A stretch of 52,711 bases of DNA. Source: JAQUCI01 sp034932685. Lineage in GTDB: Bacteria; Bacillota_I; Bacilli_A; Erysipelotrichales; Erysipelotrichaceae. The stretch lies in NCBI GenBank assembly GCA_034932685.1, contig JAYFOM010000022.1:1-52711 (forward strand). Direction: 5' to 3'. Below the pieces are notes generated by a model. It was not told the origin of the DNA, made no database searches, and saw nothing but the letters and a program-made list of their open reading frames with translations. The translations under genes were made by a program, and so were the position numbers. Shown here piece by piece: positions 16,604 to 26,986 of the stretch. Position 1 is the stretch's first letter; the number at the start of each line of letters is the position of its first letter.

Positions 16604-18115
16604 ATGAATAATAACAATGAAGAAAAAAAGGTTGAAATAAAACTGGAACGCCATTTGTGGCCAGATGAAGTAGAAAAGATAAAAGAGAAAAAAAGACAAA
16701 AACAAAATACGATCTTAATCGTTATTTTGATTGTATTTAGTATCAGTTCAAGCTTAATGATTGGTGTTGTTTTAGGCATGAAAAGCAATGAAGCTTTTTA
16801 TCAAGAAAAAAACACACAATTTAGTCGCTTTGAAAAGATATACGAAACACTATTAACTGATTGGTATTTTATCAATGATATTGATGATCCAGAAACTACC
16901 TTGATCGATCGTGCTATTGATGGCATGATCGGTTCAGACCTTGATCTTCATACTGATTATATGACTCCTGAAGAAGTCAAAGCTTTTGCGCAAGGTATCG
17001 ATATGGGATTTACAGGTATTGGTATACAATATAACATCATTGATGATGGTGTGATCATTAAAAAGATATATCGAGGGGCTCCAGCAGATTTAGCAGGACT
17101 AGAACCTGGCGATATTATTATTGAAATAAACAATGAAAGTGTTAAAGGCTGGGATAGCACTAAACTAGTAAGCGAAGTTAAAGGTGAAGTTGGTACAGTT
17201 GTATCTGTTAAATACATACGACAAAATAAAGAGTATAGTGTTGATATCACAAGAGATGTGGTCGAAAATTCAGTTTATGGTGAGATAATTGAAAACGATA
17301 TTGGTTATATTCAAATATCGCAGTTTAGCTCAGCAGCCCCAAGTGAAGTAGATAAATACCTTAAGTATTTTTATGAAAATGATATAACGAAGTTGATCAT
17401 TGATTTACGTGATGATGGTGGCGGTTATTTGACATCATTGATTGGTGTAGCAAGTCTTTTCCTTGATAAGAATGAACCAATATTGATTCAAGAATATACT
17501 GATAAAACTGCTGAAGTATCGTATGCGACAGGTGGTAACTATACAAATTTTGATAAGATTATTATCTTAGGTAATGAGTATTCAGCCAGTGCTTCTGAAG
17601 CATTTATTGGTTGTATGCGTGATAATGGTAAAGCAATCTTTGTCGGTGTCACAACTTATGGTAAAAGCACCGTCCAAGTTCCAGTATATTTTAGTGATGG
17701 CAGTGCTTTGAAATACTCAAAAGCTATTTGGTTAACTCCAAATCGCGTTAAGATCAATCAAGTAGGGTTAGTACCTGATGTGACTGTTCTATTACATCCA
17801 GTATTAAGTATGGCATTGATTGACATTATCGATGATGAAGCATTTATATATGATCAAGTAGATAATAAGATTGCGACAGCTCAGAATTGTTTAGATTTCT
17901 TAGGATATGATCTAAATCGTTTTGATGGTTATTTTGATCAATCAACAGTTGCTGCGATCAAAGCATTTCAAAGTGATTATGGATTAAACCAAGATGGAGT
18001 GTTAAATTCAGAAACAGCGTCCTTATTGTGTACTGAAGTAGTACGTGAATGGAATAACAACAATGAACAATATGATACTCAGAAAGCGAAGGCAATCGAA
18101 TTATTAAATGAATGA
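16604..18115 (+). CDS. C-terminal processing protease, S41 family (CtpA/CtpB)
   Basis: About 503 residues. A charged cytosolic N-terminus, a membrane anchor (about 36-58), a PDZ domain (about 130-205, GAPADLAGLEPGDII), an S41 protease core with the catalytic Ser in SASASE (about 327-332) and Lys354 in YGKST, and a C-terminal peptidoglycan-binding domain. It cleaves exported proteins at the wall; Bacillus CtpB, also next to ftsEX, acts in signalling, and other Ctps trim wall hydrolases. A role near the upstream M23 enzyme is an inference. The ATG follows GAGG and the end overlaps uvrB by eight bases. Confidence 0.92.
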   Translation: MNNNNEEKKVEIKLERHLWPDEVEKIKEKKRQKQNTILIVILIVFSISSSLMIGVVLGMKSNEAFYQEKNTQFSRFEKIYETLLTDWYFINDIDDPETTLIDRAIDGMIGSDLDLHTDYMTPEEVKAFAQGIDMGFTGIGIQYNIIDDGVIIKKIYRGAPADLAGLEPGDIIIEINNESVKGWDSTKLVSEVKGEVGTVVSVKYIRQNKEYSVDITRDVVENSVYGEIIENDIGYIQISQFSSAAPSEVDKYLKYFYENDITKLIIDLRDDGGGYLTSLIGVASLFLDKNEPILIQEYTDKTAEVSYATGGNYTNFDKIIILGNEYSASASEAFIGCMRDNGKAIFVGVTTYGKSTVQVPVYFSDGSALKYSKAIWLTPNRVKINQVGLVPDVTVLLHPVLSMALIDIIDDEAFIYDQVDNKIATAQNCLDFLGYDLNRFDGYFDQSTVAAIKAFQSDYGLNQDGVLNSETASLLCTEVVREWNNNNEQYDTQKAKAIELLNE

Positions 18116-20078
18116 GTTTAAACTTGTTAGTAAATTTGAACCCAAAGGAGATCAACCAAAAGCAATAAAAGCATTAGTTGATGGTTTAAATGCGAACAAA
18201 AAACATCAGGTATTGTTAGGAGCAACAGGTACTGGAAAGACATTTACTATTGCTAATGTCATTCAACAAGTTCAAAAACCAACATTAGTCTTTGTCCATA
18301 ACAAAACACTTGCAGGACAATTATATAGTGAATTTAAAGAGTTGTTTCCTAGTAATCGCGTTGAGTACTTTGTGTCTAATTTCGATTATTATCAGCCAGA
18401 GGCATACATGCCTAAAACTGATACTTATATTGAAAAAACAGCGATGATCAATGAGGAGTTAGATATGTTAAGGATGGCTGCTTTAAATGCCGTACTTGAA
18501 CGTAGAGATACGATCATCGTTTCTTCAGTTGCTAGTATCTATGCTTCAAGTGATCCACAACTTTACCGGGATATGTTTTTTACGATCAAGGTTAATGAAA
18601 AGATCGATCGAGTTGCCTTATTGCGTAAGTTGGTAGAAAGACAATACCAAAGAAATGATTTAGATCAAAAAAGAGGCACCTTTAGAGTAAGAGGAGATGT
18701 GATTGAAGTAACTTTTGGTTATACAGATCAACACCACCTAAGAATTGAATTGTTTGATGATGTTATTGAACGTATTAGTGAAGTAGAGGTAGTTAGTGGT
18801 AAAACGCTTAATAATTATTTGGTATATAATATTTTTCCTGCCAATGAATATGCTCGCGACAAAGAAACCATATGGCGGGCTTGTGAGAAAATAGAAACTG
18901 AATTACATGAGCGCTTAAGTTATTTGAAAAGTGAGAATAAGCTTCTTGAAGCTCAACGTCTAGAACAAAGAACTCTCTATGATCTTGAAGCTTTAAGAGA
19001 GTTTGGAATGTGTTCTGGTATAGAGAACTATTCAAGACATATTGATGGACGAGAACTAAATGAAAGACCATTTAATTTATATGATTATTTTCCTGAGGAT
19101 TTTCTTTTAGTAGTAGATGAATCACATGTCAGTGTTCCTCAAATTAGAGGGATGTACAATGGGGATCGAGCTCGTAAGACAGTGTTGGTTGATTATGGCT
19201 TTCGTTTACCAAGCGCTTTGGATAATCGACCTATGCGCTTTGAAGAATGGGAACAAATTGTTAATCAGGTTATCTATGTCTCAGCCACGCCTGGTGATTA
19301 TGAATTACAGAAAGCGCCTGATAATTTTGTTGAACAGATAATTAGGCCAACCGGATTAATAGATCCAAAAATAACCATCAAGCCACAAAGAGAACAAATT
19401 GATGATATCATCGATCAAATAAAACTACGTGTTTTAAAGAATGAACGAGTTATGATAACAACCTTAACTGTTAAGATGGCTGAAGACCTAACAAGTTATC
19501 TAAAGAAATTAGATTTAAAAGTTGTTTATCTTCATCATGAGACAAAGACGCTTGAACGAATTGATGTAATTAGAGATTTCAGAAAAGGCAAGTATGATGT
19601 TTTAGTAGGTATTAACCTTTTAAGAGAAGGATTAGATATTCCCGAAGTATCATTAGTTGCGATCTTTGATGCGGATAAAGAAGGATTCTTAAGATCAAGT
19701 CGCTCACTGATCCAAACTATTGGTAGGGCTGCGAGAAACGTACATGGTGAAGTATTCCTTTATGCGGATCGAATCACTGATTCAATGCGCTTTGCGATAG
19801 CTGAAACTAATCGTAGACGCGAGATCCAAGAAGAATACAATAAGGTTAATAACATTACACCAACAACGATCGTTAAAGAAATAAGAGATGCGATCAGTGG
19901 TAAAGAGACAGCAGAAATGGCTGTTAAATTCATGAAGAAGAAAGTCAAAAAAGATCAACAAGCCCAAGAAAAACTAATAAATGATCTTGAAAAACAAATG
20001 CGTGAAGCTGCTAGAGTACTTGATTTTGAAAGAGCTGCTGAGCTTCGTGATATAATTCTAGAATTGAAATCTGTTTAA
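18108..20078 (+). CDS. uvrB: Excinuclease ABC subunit B
   Basis: A 656-residue damage-verification helicase of nucleotide excision repair. Walker A GATGTGKT near residue 37, the beta-hairpin tyrosines in FVSNFDYYQPEAYMP, DESH (motif II), SATPGDYE, and IGRAARN (motif VI) are present, and a C-terminal UVR domain contacts UvrC. The start overlaps the ctpA-like stop, so it is probably translated from that transcript. uvrA follows about 4 kb downstream, separated by the PASTA and ABC genes, an insertion relative to the usual uvrB-uvrA pairing. Confidence 0.97.
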   Translation: MNEFKLVSKFEPKGDQPKAIKALVDGLNANKKHQVLLGATGTGKTFTIANVIQQVQKPTLVFVHNKTLAGQLYSEFKELFPSNRVEYFVSNFDYYQPEAYMPKTDTYIEKTAMINEELDMLRMAALNAVLERRDTIIVSSVASIYASSDPQLYRDMFFTIKVNEKIDRVALLRKLVERQYQRNDLDQKRGTFRVRGDVIEVTFGYTDQHHLRIELFDDVIERISEVEVVSGKTLNNYLVYNIFPANEYARDKETIWRACEKIETELHERLSYLKSENKLLEAQRLEQRTLYDLEALREFGMCSGIENYSRHIDGRELNERPFNLYDYFPEDFLLVVDESHVSVPQIRGMYNGDRARKTVLVDYGFRLPSALDNRPMRFEEWEQIVNQVIYVSATPGDYELQKAPDNFVEQIIRPTGLIDPKITIKPQREQIDDIIDQIKLRVLKNERVMITTLTVKMAEDLTSYLKKLDLKVVYLHHETKTLERIDVIRDFRKGKYDVLVGINLLREGLDIPEVSLVAIFDADKEGFLRSSRSLIQTIGRAARNVHGEVFLYADRITDSMRFAIAETNRRREIQEEYNKVNNITPTTIVKEIRDAISGKETAEMAVKFMKKKVKKDQQAQEKLINDLEKQMREAARVLDFERAAELRDIILELKSV

Positions 20079-20224
20079 TGAAAGTTTAAGAAAATATTAA
20101 ATATTCCCCTATTCATTGACAATGAAGGTTAGCTATAGTAGTGTACTATTTGAACTATGACACTAAGCAAGATATAACGGAAATGTGCATGTTGTGCTCA
20201 TTTACTGGAAAATCATTGTATTAG

Positions 20225-20233
20225 TGCTAGAAT
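20225..20233 (+). promoter_or_regulatory. Extended -10 promoter of the PASTA-protein gene
   Basis: TGC-TAGAAT, 25 bases before the start codon and followed by AGAGGGGG. The 180-base gap after uvrB holds no other feature that I can recognise. Confidence 0.5.
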
Positions 20234-20258
20234 AAACTTGTCAAAGAGGGGGTTTTTT

Positions 20259-21770
20259 ATGGCAGAAAACAAAGATTTTCTAGGAAGTATAGCCAAAGAA
20301 GCACAAAAGAAACCGGCTAGCTTCCAAGAAGAAAGAGTAGAAAGGATTAACAAACCTAATCCGTTCAATTTAAAGACGATAGGAGCAGTTGTTGTCGCAT
20401 TGGCAGTAATTGGTGCTGCTGTCTACTTTATCTTTTTAAGACCAAACATTACAATGCAAAATTTTGTTGGTCGAAATATCAGTGAATTTACAGCTTGGGC
20501 AAAACAAAACGGTGTCATCAACACCGGTGTTTTAGTTGAAGAAAGATATAACTTCGATATTGCGAAAGACATAATTGTCGAGCAAGATGTGGCTGAAGGA
20601 ACAAAGATCAGAAAAGATGCTAAGATAACACTTGTTGTGTCAAAAGGTGCTAATCCTGATGAATTTGTAACATTCGCTGACTTAAAAAATATGACATCAC
20701 AAGAAATTGATGCATGGATCAGCGAGAATAAGTTACTAAACACAAGAGTGACTTCAACATATGATAATACGGTGCCTGAAGGACAGGTAATATCTTATGA
20801 GTTACGTAATATTGAAGAAAGTGCATTTACCCGTGGCGCTACTCTATCAATTATTATATCAAAAGGTGTTAAACCAGCAGCCACAATAACAGTAACAACT
20901 GACTATGTTGATCAACCTTATACATCCTTTAAATCATGGGCTGATACTAATAAGTTAGTTGTTGATATGAAAGAAGCTTATGACAGCAAAATTATCGCTG
21001 GTAACATAGTATCAATAAGCGTTAAAAAAGATGATAAAGTCAAAGAAGGCGACACTATCACTGTTGTGGTATCAAAAGGTCAAGCTATCAAGATGATCTA
21101 TCTAGATAAGTATACTGAACAAAGAGTTACTGATTGGGCAACAGCTAATAGTGTTACTGTTAGATTTGATAGAATATATCACGCAACAATCGCAAAAGGT
21201 GTTGTTGTTTATCAATCAATCACCACAAATACAGTACTAAAAGATGAAGATATATTAACAGTAGGGATATCGTTGGGTAAACCAAAATTAGAAGCGAACA
21301 CCGATATTGCTTTAGAAAGTTTAAAGGCAGATATTACCAAATTAAATGAATCTGGAGCTAATTTATCGATTAATTCAAGTTATAGTTATGAGATAAATGA
21401 AAATATTAAAGCTGGCGACATTATAAGAATAGCAAATATAAATGATTTGACGGTAGGCACAAGATTAAATTTAGTTATTTCTGAAGGGAAAAACATTTTA
21501 TTAAAGGATTATACAGATGATGATAGTGATAATGATGTTTCTTGGCATGAAGCATTTACTAATCCTAACCAGTATAACGAGAAAGATATAAGAAATCTCT
21601 GTGGTGTAAACGAAGGCGTAACATGCAAGATCACTTATCAAAACAGTGGTTCTCTAGATGATGCAACCGTTATATCTGTTTCTAGATCAGATGGTAAAGC
21701 ATTAAAAGCGGATAGTTACATTAAACAAATAGTAACTGTCAATATAGTTATTTGTGATAAAAACAGTTAG
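20259..21770 (+). CDS. Membrane-anchored PASTA-domain protein without kinase domain
   Basis: About 503 residues. A cytosolic segment of about 40 residues, one membrane helix (about 41-60), then at least four PASTA-like repeats, each with a WA/SWI centre and a VVSKG or IISKG ending, and a C-terminal segment with a short Asp-rich linker (DDDSDND) and two cysteines. PASTA domains bind peptidoglycan stem peptides or beta-lactams, usually at the outside of Ser/Thr kinases or PBPs. Here neither catalytic domain is present, so it may be a wall sensor or tether. The start at 20259 follows AGAGGGGG; the upstream TTG is rejected. Twenty bases separate it from the ABC permease. Confidence 0.82.
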   Translation: MAENKDFLGSIAKEAQKKPASFQEERVERINKPNPFNLKTIGAVVVALAVIGAAVYFIFLRPNITMQNFVGRNISEFTAWAKQNGVINTGVLVEERYNFDIAKDIIVEQDVAEGTKIRKDAKITLVVSKGANPDEFVTFADLKNMTSQEIDAWISENKLLNTRVTSTYDNTVPEGQVISYELRNIEESAFTRGATLSIIISKGVKPAATITVTTDYVDQPYTSFKSWADTNKLVVDMKEAYDSKIIAGNIVSISVKKDDKVKEGDTITVVVSKGQAIKMIYLDKYTEQRVTDWATANSVTVRFDRIYHATIAKGVVVYQSITTNTVLKDEDILTVGISLGKPKLEANTDIALESLKADITKLNESGANLSINSSYSYEINENIKAGDIIRIANINDLTVGTRLNLVISEGKNILLKDYTDDDSDNDVSWHEAFTNPNQYNEKDIRNLCGVNEGVTCKITYQNSGSLDDATVISVSRSDGKALKADSYIKQIVTVNIVICDKNS

Positions 21771-21790
21771 TAATAAGAAAGGACAAATAT

Positions 21791-23335
21791 ATGAATTTTA
21801 TAAGTAGAGCAATAAAGAATATCACAAGATTGAAGACTAAGTCAGTATTGTTGATATTTACCTTCTTGTTGATTGGTAACTTAGTAATCGTTGGTTTAGG
21901 TATAAGTTATGCCAGTGATAACGCTAAAATATTGACAAGACAAAAAATGAAACCGGTAGTAACTTATGAAATAGATTACCGTGCTTTTGAAGATTGGATT
22001 AATTCATTGCAGACGCAAGAAGAGCGAGATGAAGCTTATAACCAATATCCACGTTTACTTAAAGCGGATTTTGATAAGATCGCTGCTAGTGATTATGTTG
22101 AAATCGTAAATGCACTATTGAAGTATGATGTTTATGCGTCAAGCTTTACACCCATTATCAAGGAAAGCCAAGATGGTGATGGCCCAATTATTTATCGTGA
22201 AGAATCAAAGGATGAGTATGTTTATGTTCCAAGTAATACCCGTTTGATTGGTAACGTTTTTGATAACATGATTGAGCTTAATGATGGAACATATGTAATT
22301 AATCAAGGCAGATTCTACACACAAAGTGAAATCGATAGTAGAGCAAAAGTAGCGGTTATCGAAGAAAGACTTGCTAATGCGAATAACTTAAGAGTTGGGG
22401 ATTATATCACAATCAATGTTGTTGGTAATAACTCTTATGAAACACAGTTTATTGGTGATCTTGAAACGACAATTGAGTATGAGATCATTGGCATCTACGC
22501 TAATAATACAGTTATTAACGAACAAGATTCTTGGATGAACTACTACCCGGCTTACGCTCCTGAAAACGCGGTTTTAGTACCAGCAACATCAATCACTGAG
22601 AAATTAAACGCTATTAATGTTGCTGCTTGGAATTACTATAAAGAAATGTGGCCAGATGAGCCTTACTACCAAGATGATGCCAATATGCCAACTGAAGATA
22701 GTTATTTCAATAACTTTGTATTATTGTTGGATGATCCACTGCATGTTGAGAAATTTGTGGCTGAAAGTTCACCGTTACTACCTCGTTTTACCAGATTAAA
22801 CGCAAATGATGACTTGTTTAAAAAGTTTGCTAAACCATTAGATACGATGTCGCTATTTGCTAGTATCATTGTATGGATTGTTGTTATTAATGCGGTTGTA
22901 ATTATCAGTTTGGTCACAGCGCTAACAATGAAAACGCGCGAACACGAAATAGGTATCTTGTTATCGATGGGAGTAAGTAAACTTAAGGTTGTTGGTCAGT
23001 TATTTGCAGAACTTGCAGTAGTTGCTGTTATTGGATTTACCTTAGCAGTAGTAAGTGGCAGTTTTATGGCAAAGGGTATCGGAAACGCGGTACTTGAATA
23101 CCAACTTTCTAATACTGAAACAGCTAGAGACGATAACTATTACTATTACGATGATACATACTTTACAGAGATCACACAGGATGACATGATGAGTGAGTAT
23201 GAAGTTAAGATTAATCCTATTATTATTGCTCAAATCTATGTAATGGGTATGGGTGTAGTTTTAGTAAGTATCTTGATTCCTTCATATATGATAATGCGCT
23301 TTAATCCTAAACGGATCTTAACGAATACGTACTAG
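21791..23335 (+). CDS. MacB/FtsX-type ABC transporter permease
   Basis: A 514-residue membrane protein. One N-terminal helix (about 17-37), a large extracellular domain (about 40-355), then three helices, with the FtsX/MacB signature TMKTREHEIGILLSMGVS between helices two and three. This is the type VII ABC fold, which moves substrates or force across the membrane without a normal channel. The extracellular loop near residues 435-460 is strikingly Asp/Tyr-rich. The ribosome binding site is AGAAAGG. It pairs with the next ATPase and probably shares the upstream PASTA promoter. Confidence 0.85.
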   Translation: MNFISRAIKNITRLKTKSVLLIFTFLLIGNLVIVGLGISYASDNAKILTRQKMKPVVTYEIDYRAFEDWINSLQTQEERDEAYNQYPRLLKADFDKIAASDYVEIVNALLKYDVYASSFTPIIKESQDGDGPIIYREESKDEYVYVPSNTRLIGNVFDNMIELNDGTYVINQGRFYTQSEIDSRAKVAVIEERLANANNLRVGDYITINVVGNNSYETQFIGDLETTIEYEIIGIYANNTVINEQDSWMNYYPAYAPENAVLVPATSITEKLNAINVAAWNYYKEMWPDEPYYQDDANMPTEDSYFNNFVLLLDDPLHVEKFVAESSPLLPRFTRLNANDDLFKKFAKPLDTMSLFASIIVWIVVINAVVIISLVTALTMKTREHEIGILLSMGVSKLKVVGQLFAELAVVAVIGFTLAVVSGSFMAKGIGNAVLEYQLSNTETARDDNYYYYDDTYFTEITQDDMMSEYEVKINPIIIAQIYVMGMGVVLVSILIPSYMIMRFNPKRILTNTY

Positions 23336-23349
23336 TAAAGGAGATAAAT

Positions 23350-24015
23350 ATGTTAAAACTTGAAAATATTAACTATAGTTACATCGATGGTGGAAATAAA
23401 AGGACAATTCTTGAAAATGTGAACTACGAATTTGAGAAAGGTAAGTTCTATACCATACTTGGACCAAGTGGCAGTGGCAAGACAACACTTTTATCACTAA
23501 TCGCAGGTCTTGATCGCCCTGAAAGTGGAAAGATCTATTATGATGGTGAAGATATTGAGAAGATCGGTTTAAATAATTATCGTCGTAATAAGATCGGTAT
23601 CGTTTTTCAACAATTCAATCTATTGACTTATTTAACGGCGGTTGAGAACATTGAACTAGCAATGACTGAGACAGAGAATGAAATTCCAAAAAATATTAGA
23701 GAAGTGGCTTATGCATTGCTTGAGAAATTTGGAATAGTACAATCAAAAGCGGATCGTATGATAAATAAACTATCAGGTGGTGAACAACAACGTGTTGCTA
23801 TTGCAAGAGCGATTGCTGGTAACGTTGATCTAATTTTTGCGGATGAACCTACAGGAAATCTTGATACTGAAACTGAAGGTGAGATCATTAAGATATTCAA
23901 GAATCTCACTGAGGAGTTCAATAAAACAGTTATTGTAGTTACGCACTCAACCATTGTTAGCGAGATGAGCGATTTAAGGCTTTATCTTAATAATCGTGAA
24001 CTGAACAACATGTAA
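23350..24015 (+). CDS. MacB/LolD-type ABC transporter ATPase
   Basis: A 221-residue ATPase with Walker A GPSGSGKTT, signature LSGGEQQRVAIARA, Walker B LIFADEPTGNLD and a VTHS switch. It drives the adjacent MacB-type permease. Fourteen bases separate the two genes, with AAGGAG in the gap. The substrate is unknown; export of lipoprotein, peptide or antimicrobial are typical family roles. Confidence 0.9.
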   Translation: MLKLENINYSYIDGGNKRTILENVNYEFEKGKFYTILGPSGSGKTTLLSLIAGLDRPESGKIYYDGEDIEKIGLNNYRRNKIGIVFQQFNLLTYLTAVENIELAMTETENEIPKNIREVAYALLEKFGIVQSKADRMINKLSGGEQQRVAIARAIAGNVDLIFADEPTGNLDTETEGEIIKIFKNLTEEFNKTVIVVTHSTIVSEMSDLRLYLNNRELNNM

Positions 24016-24023
24016 ATGATTGA

Positions 24024-24052
24024 GAAGAACTCAGATTTGAGTTCTTCTTTTT
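24024..24052 (+). terminator. Terminator of the PASTA-ABC operon
   Basis: Perfect 10-bp stem GAAGAACTCA/TGAGTTCTTC with a GATT loop, then five T residues. Confidence 0.88.
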
Positions 24053-24151
24053 CATATGAATGAACAATTTCTGTTGCGTTAAATATTAGGTGTATAAGAT
24101 GGTTACTTGAAAATAAATATTGTATAATAATGTTATTGTAAAGAGGATATT

Positions 24152-26977
24152 ATGGAAAAAGATTTTATCGTGATCAAAGGTGCACGTGAAAATAACCTTA
24201 AAAACATAGATATTGATGTGCCACGCAACAAGCTTGTTATAATGACTGGTCTTTCTGGTTCAGGAAAGACTTCTTTAGCTTTTGATACTATTTATGCTGA
24301 AGGGCAAAGACGATATGTAGAATCGTTGAGTACTTATGCTAGACAGTTTCTTGATAATGTAGATAAACCTGATGTTGATTTGATTGAAGGATTATCACCA
24401 TCAATCGCTATAGATCAAAAATCAACTAGCAACAATCCTAGATCGACAGTTGGTACTATTACTGAAATATACGATTATCTAAGGCTATTATATGCACGTG
24501 TTGGTTCACCGTATTGTCCAACTCATGGTGTAAAGATTGAGTCACAAACGATCAAACAGATGTTGGATCGTATCATGATGTATGAAGATGATACTAGATT
24601 GATGATTTTGGCTCCGGTTGTTAAAAGACAAAAAGGAACACATAAAGAACTTTTTGAGAAGCTTCAAAGCGAAGGATTTATAAGAGTTAGAGTTGATAAT
24701 GAGATTCGTTTATTGGAAGATAAGATTGAACTTGAGAAAACCAAGAATCATGATATTTTCGTTGTTGTAGATCGCATTGTTAAAAAAGAAGAGAATCGTT
24801 CAAGAATTCATGATTCAATAGAAACAGCTTTAAAGATGACAAATGGATTAGTTGTAGTCAATATAAAAAATGAGGATATCTTATTCTCGCAGAATTATGC
24901 TTGTGATATTTGTGGCTTTTCTTTGCCTGCGCTTGAACCCAGACTTTTTTCTTTTAACTCACCACTTGGTGCTTGTGAAGTTTGTAAAGGATTAGGTGTA
25001 ACTCAACATGTTGATGTTGATCTTTTGATACCTGACTTTAACAAATCAATTCGTAAAGGTGGTATTATCTATTACAAGAACATTGTCAACAGTAATAATC
25101 TAGAATGGCAAATGTTTAAAATATTGCTAGATCATTATCAAATCAGCATGGATAAGCCAATTAAAGAGTTGACTAAAAAAGAATTATCAATTGTGTTAAA
25201 TGGTTCAGAAGAACCGTTAGAATATGAGTTAAACTCTAATAGTGGCAATCATTATCGACGTTTTGATTATATTGAAGGTGTAGCTAAACTGATTGAAAGA
25301 CGTTATTGGGAAACCAGTTCTAATATGTCGCGTGAATGGTATGCGACTTTTATGGCAGAACAAACATGTTATAAATGTCAAGGAAGTCGATTAAATGAAA
25401 TGGCTTTAAGTGTTAAAGTTGGTGATAAGAATATTTATCAATGGACGCAAATGTCTATTAAACAGGCTCTTGTTTTTATGCATGATTTACGATTAGATCC
25501 AATGAAAGCTGATATCGCTCGTTTGGTGATTAAGGAAATAGGAAGTCGTTTGCGGTTTTTGAAAGATGTTGGTTTAGAGTATTTAACGCTAAATCGTTTA
25601 GCAGGTTCATTATCCGGTGGTGAAGCGCAACGTATTAGATTAGCTACACAGATTGGTTCGCACTTAACTGGTGTCTTATATGTTTTAGATGAACCATCTA
25701 TTGGTTTGCATCAAAGAGACAATGCAAAACTCATAAAAACTCTACAAAATATGCGTGATCTAGGTAATACCGTAATTGTTGTTGAGCATGATGAAGAAAC
25801 GATGTTGGCAAGTGATTACATTATTGATATTGGACCTGGGGCTGGTAAACATGGTGGTGAAGTAGTTGCGATGGGTACACCTGAAGAGGTCATGGCTAAT
25901 CAAGCATCTATTACTGGTCAATATTTATCTGGTAAAATAGTTATCCCTTATCCAAACCAAAGAAGAAAAGGTAATGGCAAGAGTTTACAAATAGTTAAGG
26001 CAAGTGAAAACAACTTAAAGGATATCAGCGTTAAGTTGCCTTTAGGTACATTTATTTGTGTCACTGGTGTTAGTGGTAGTGGTAAATCAACACTAGTCAT
26101 GGAAATACTTGGTAAAACAATTCAACAGAAATTGGGTAGATTAAGAATTAGACCGGGTAAACATCAAGCGCTTAAAGGTTATGAGAATATTGATAAGATT
26201 ATTATTATCGATCAAGATCCTATCGGTCGTACTCCTCGTAGTAACCCTGTTACCTATACAGGGGTATTTGATCATATCAGAGACTTATTTGCGCTTAGTG
26301 TTGAGGCAAAAGTTCGTGGTTATAATAAAGGTCGCTTTTCTTTTAATGTTCCAGGAGGAAGATGTGAAAGATGCTTGGGTGATGGAATTAAGCGTATATC
26401 AATGAACTTCTTACCAGATGTTTATGTTCCGTGTGAAGAATGTAATGGTAAACGCTATAATGAAGAAACATTGCAGGTAACTTATAAAGGTAAGAATATT
26501 TATGATATATTAGAGATGACTATCGAAGAAGCGTTGGAGTTCTTTTCGGGAATTCATAAGATCAAGCACGGTTTACAGACACTGATTGATGTTGGACTTG
26601 ATTATATCAAACTTGGTCAATCAGCAACCACATTAAGTGGTGGTGAAGCGCAAAGAATAAAACTTGCAAGTGAGCTTAAGAAAAGACCTACTGGGAAAAC
26701 TTTATATATCTTGGATGAACCAACAACTGGTTTGCATAGTCACGATGTTAGAAAATTACTTTTGATTCTTCAGCGTATTGTTGATAATGGTGATACGATC
26801 GTAATTATTGAACACAATCTTGATATCATTAAAAACGCTGATTATATTATCGATCTTGGACCAGAGGGTGGCGATGAAGGTGGTTATATCATCGCAAGTG
26901 GCACACCAGAAGCGATAAGTAAAGAAGAGAAAAGTTATACGGGACAATACCTACAAAAAGTACTTAAAAATACTTAG
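24152..26977 (+). CDS. uvrA: Excinuclease ABC subunit A
   Basis: A 941-residue damage sensor of nucleotide excision repair with two ABC ATPase modules. Walker A sites GLSGSGKTS (about 33-41) and GVSGSGKST, two LSGGEAQRI signatures, and paired-cysteine zinc modules (CDICGFSLPAL...CEVCKGLG and CERCLGDG...CEECNGKR) are all present. Start ATG follows AAAGAGGA. A TATAAT lies about 25 bases upstream, but without a good -35. No SOS box matching the CGAAC-N4-GTTCG consensus is seen. Confidence 0.98.
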   Translation: MEKDFIVIKGARENNLKNIDIDVPRNKLVIMTGLSGSGKTSLAFDTIYAEGQRRYVESLSTYARQFLDNVDKPDVDLIEGLSPSIAIDQKSTSNNPRSTVGTITEIYDYLRLLYARVGSPYCPTHGVKIESQTIKQMLDRIMMYEDDTRLMILAPVVKRQKGTHKELFEKLQSEGFIRVRVDNEIRLLEDKIELEKTKNHDIFVVVDRIVKKEENRSRIHDSIETALKMTNGLVVVNIKNEDILFSQNYACDICGFSLPALEPRLFSFNSPLGACEVCKGLGVTQHVDVDLLIPDFNKSIRKGGIIYYKNIVNSNNLEWQMFKILLDHYQISMDKPIKELTKKELSIVLNGSEEPLEYELNSNSGNHYRRFDYIEGVAKLIERRYWETSSNMSREWYATFMAEQTCYKCQGSRLNEMALSVKVGDKNIYQWTQMSIKQALVFMHDLRLDPMKADIARLVIKEIGSRLRFLKDVGLEYLTLNRLAGSLSGGEAQRIRLATQIGSHLTGVLYVLDEPSIGLHQRDNAKLIKTLQNMRDLGNTVIVVEHDEETMLASDYIIDIGPGAGKHGGEVVAMGTPEEVMANQASITGQYLSGKIVIPYPNQRRKGNGKSLQIVKASENNLKDISVKLPLGTFICVTGVSGSGKSTLVMEILGKTIQQKLGRLRIRPGKHQALKGYENIDKIIIIDQDPIGRTPRSNPVTYTGVFDHIRDLFALSVEAKVRGYNKGRFSFNVPGGRCERCLGDGIKRISMNFLPDVYVPCEECNGKRYNEETLQVTYKGKNIYDILEMTIEEALEFFSGIHKIKHGLQTLIDVGLDYIKLGQSATTLSGGEAQRIKLASELKKRPTGKTLYILDEPTTGLHSHDVRKLLLILQRIVDNGDTIVIIEHNLDIIKNADYIIDLGPEGGDEGGYIIASGTPEAISKEEKSYTGQYLQKVLKNT

Positions 26978-26986
26978 GAGGGAAAT

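Noticed and set aside
20423..20743. Minus-strand open frame of about 106 codons in the PASTA gene
   Set aside because: It is the antisense shadow of a well-supported repeat protein with no initiation signals.
24061..24151. SOS (LexA) box upstream of uvrA
   Set aside because: GAAC and GTT occur near 24063-24075, but the spacing is seven bases rather than four and the outer bases do not match.
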